Shown: in pieces, positions 63,625 to 64,000 of the stretch | Numbering within the stretch: position 1 is the stretch's first letter | Layout of the letters: every line of letters starts with the position of its first letter | NCBI RefSeq assembly: GCF_900170025.1 | Contig: NZ_FWEX01000006.1 | Span: 2,695,236 to 2,759,235 of the forward strand | Direction: 5' to 3' | Source of the DNA: Nitrospira sp. ND1 | GTDB taxonomy: Bacteria; Nitrospirota; Nitrospiria; Nitrospirales; Nitrospiraceae | Length of the DNA: 64,000 bases | Program-made: the position numbers and the translations under genes | Notes under the pieces: generated by a model | Seen by the model: only the letters and a program-made list of their open reading frames with translations | Database searches by the model: none | Told to the model about the DNA's origin: nothing

Positions 63625-63726
63625 CGTCGCCTCCTCGGTAAATCGGACGTTTGAGGTCCGATGTTTTTCGTCTCGTGTCGCGATCCTACCGTAGCTGGGC
63701 GTGGAAAGGCGAGCCTAGGGACGGCG

Positions 63727-64000
63727 CTAGGAGGGGGCCTTGAAGAACAGCACAGAGAGCGGGGGCAGCGTCATGGCCAACGAGTGCGTTCGATCATGGG
63801 CTGGAATGGGCTCAGCCGAGAGGCCGCCGAGATTTCCAAGGCCGGTGCCGCCATACATGGACGCGTCGCTGTTCAACAGTTCTTTCCAATAGCCGCCTTG
63901 TGGGACACCGACGCGATACTGCAGCCGTGGGACTGGCGTAAAATTACAGACGACGGCGATGTGTTGCTGTGGTGTCCGGCCGTGTCGCAAGAGACTGATG
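63727..64000 (-). CDS. glgB: 1,4-alpha-glucan branching enzyme, C-terminal part
   Basis: The last 90 residues of GlgB, running in from beyond the right edge. HIAVVCNFTPVPRLQYRVGV, GYWKELLNSDASMYGGTGLG and LPPLSVLFFKAP are the characteristic C-terminal beta-domain. The enzyme makes alpha-1,6 branches in glycogen. The 102-bp gap to the lipoprotein operon probably holds that operon's promoter. Confidence 0.94.
   Translation of the reverse strand, partial: ISLLRHGRTPQQHIAVVCNFTPVPRLQYRVGVPQGGYWKELLNSDASMYGGTGLGNLGGLSAEPIPAHDRTHSLAMTLPPLSVLFFKAPS

Noticed and set aside
1-64000. CRISPR arrays, rRNA and complete insertion sequences
   Set aside because: No regularly spaced direct repeats, no rRNA-like stretches and no transposase frames were found. 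The repeat families present are non-coding and short.

Overview
The window is about 61-63% GC by eye, has dense genes on both strands, and carries no rRNA, tRNA or CRISPR that I can see. The gene content suggests a member of the Nitrospirota, most likely Nitrospira-like: an acetate kinase/phosphoketolase operon, a di-heme peroxidase next to a Tat-exported multicopper oxidase, two RND pumps, an ECF42-type sigma factor with YciI/DGPF proteins, and CxxC mini-proteins. This assignment is inference from gene content; no marker gene is present.

Layout. 0.3-7.4 kb: a DsbA-like oxidoreductase, a small secreted protein, then ackA-xfp-HAD (phosphoketolase route to acetate and ATP) and a Tat-exported aldo/keto reductase. 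7.9-13.1 kb: translationally coupled di-heme peroxidase and multicopper oxidase, facing a DUF4124 protein. 13.4-17.2 kb: a defence locus in which a single-chain type IIG restriction-modification (RM) enzyme reads in frame into a C-terminal Fic domain. A 71-codon ORF in another frame carries a Fic-inhibitory motif and lies inside the junction. 17.4-27.8 kb: mostly envelope and housekeeping genes, including a 1112-aa membrane protein with a large soluble C-terminal half, and the LemA/DUF2207 pair.

28-42.8 kb: a triple-GAF sigma-54 activator, followed by two transcription units. Each is preceded by a matching 18-bp palindrome (CTGCCG-N6-CGGCAG, with further matches inside) and, about 120-135 bp downstream, by a GG-N10-GC sigma-54 promoter candidate. 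The units encode (i) a CxxC mini-protein, a DedA-rhodanese fusion and a TerB/Coq4-like protein, and (ii) an RND tripartite pump, a STAS-like protein, hemerythrin, an NnrS-like membrane protein, a MIP18-type Fe-S factor and an ECF42 sigma factor. I read this as a stress regulon, possibly nitrosative or oxidative.

43-52.4 kb: an accessory zone typical of ECF42 neighbourhoods, with VOC, three YciI/DGPF, cupin, DoxX and DUF1579 proteins, an Asp-box propeller and a MoaD-like protein. It also holds an Mrr-type nuclease, an SDR gene broken by a perfect 19-bp tandem duplication, and several non-coding repeats. Two families of short structured repeats (about 118 bp and about 174 bp) have two copies each in the window. 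52.9-58.7 kb: a second RND tripartite pump whose outer-membrane factor is very close in sequence to the first. 58.8-64 kb: small membrane and zinc-ribbon proteins, a PilZ-like protein, a DUF2235 hydrolase, two lipoproteins, and the 3' end of glgB running off the right edge.
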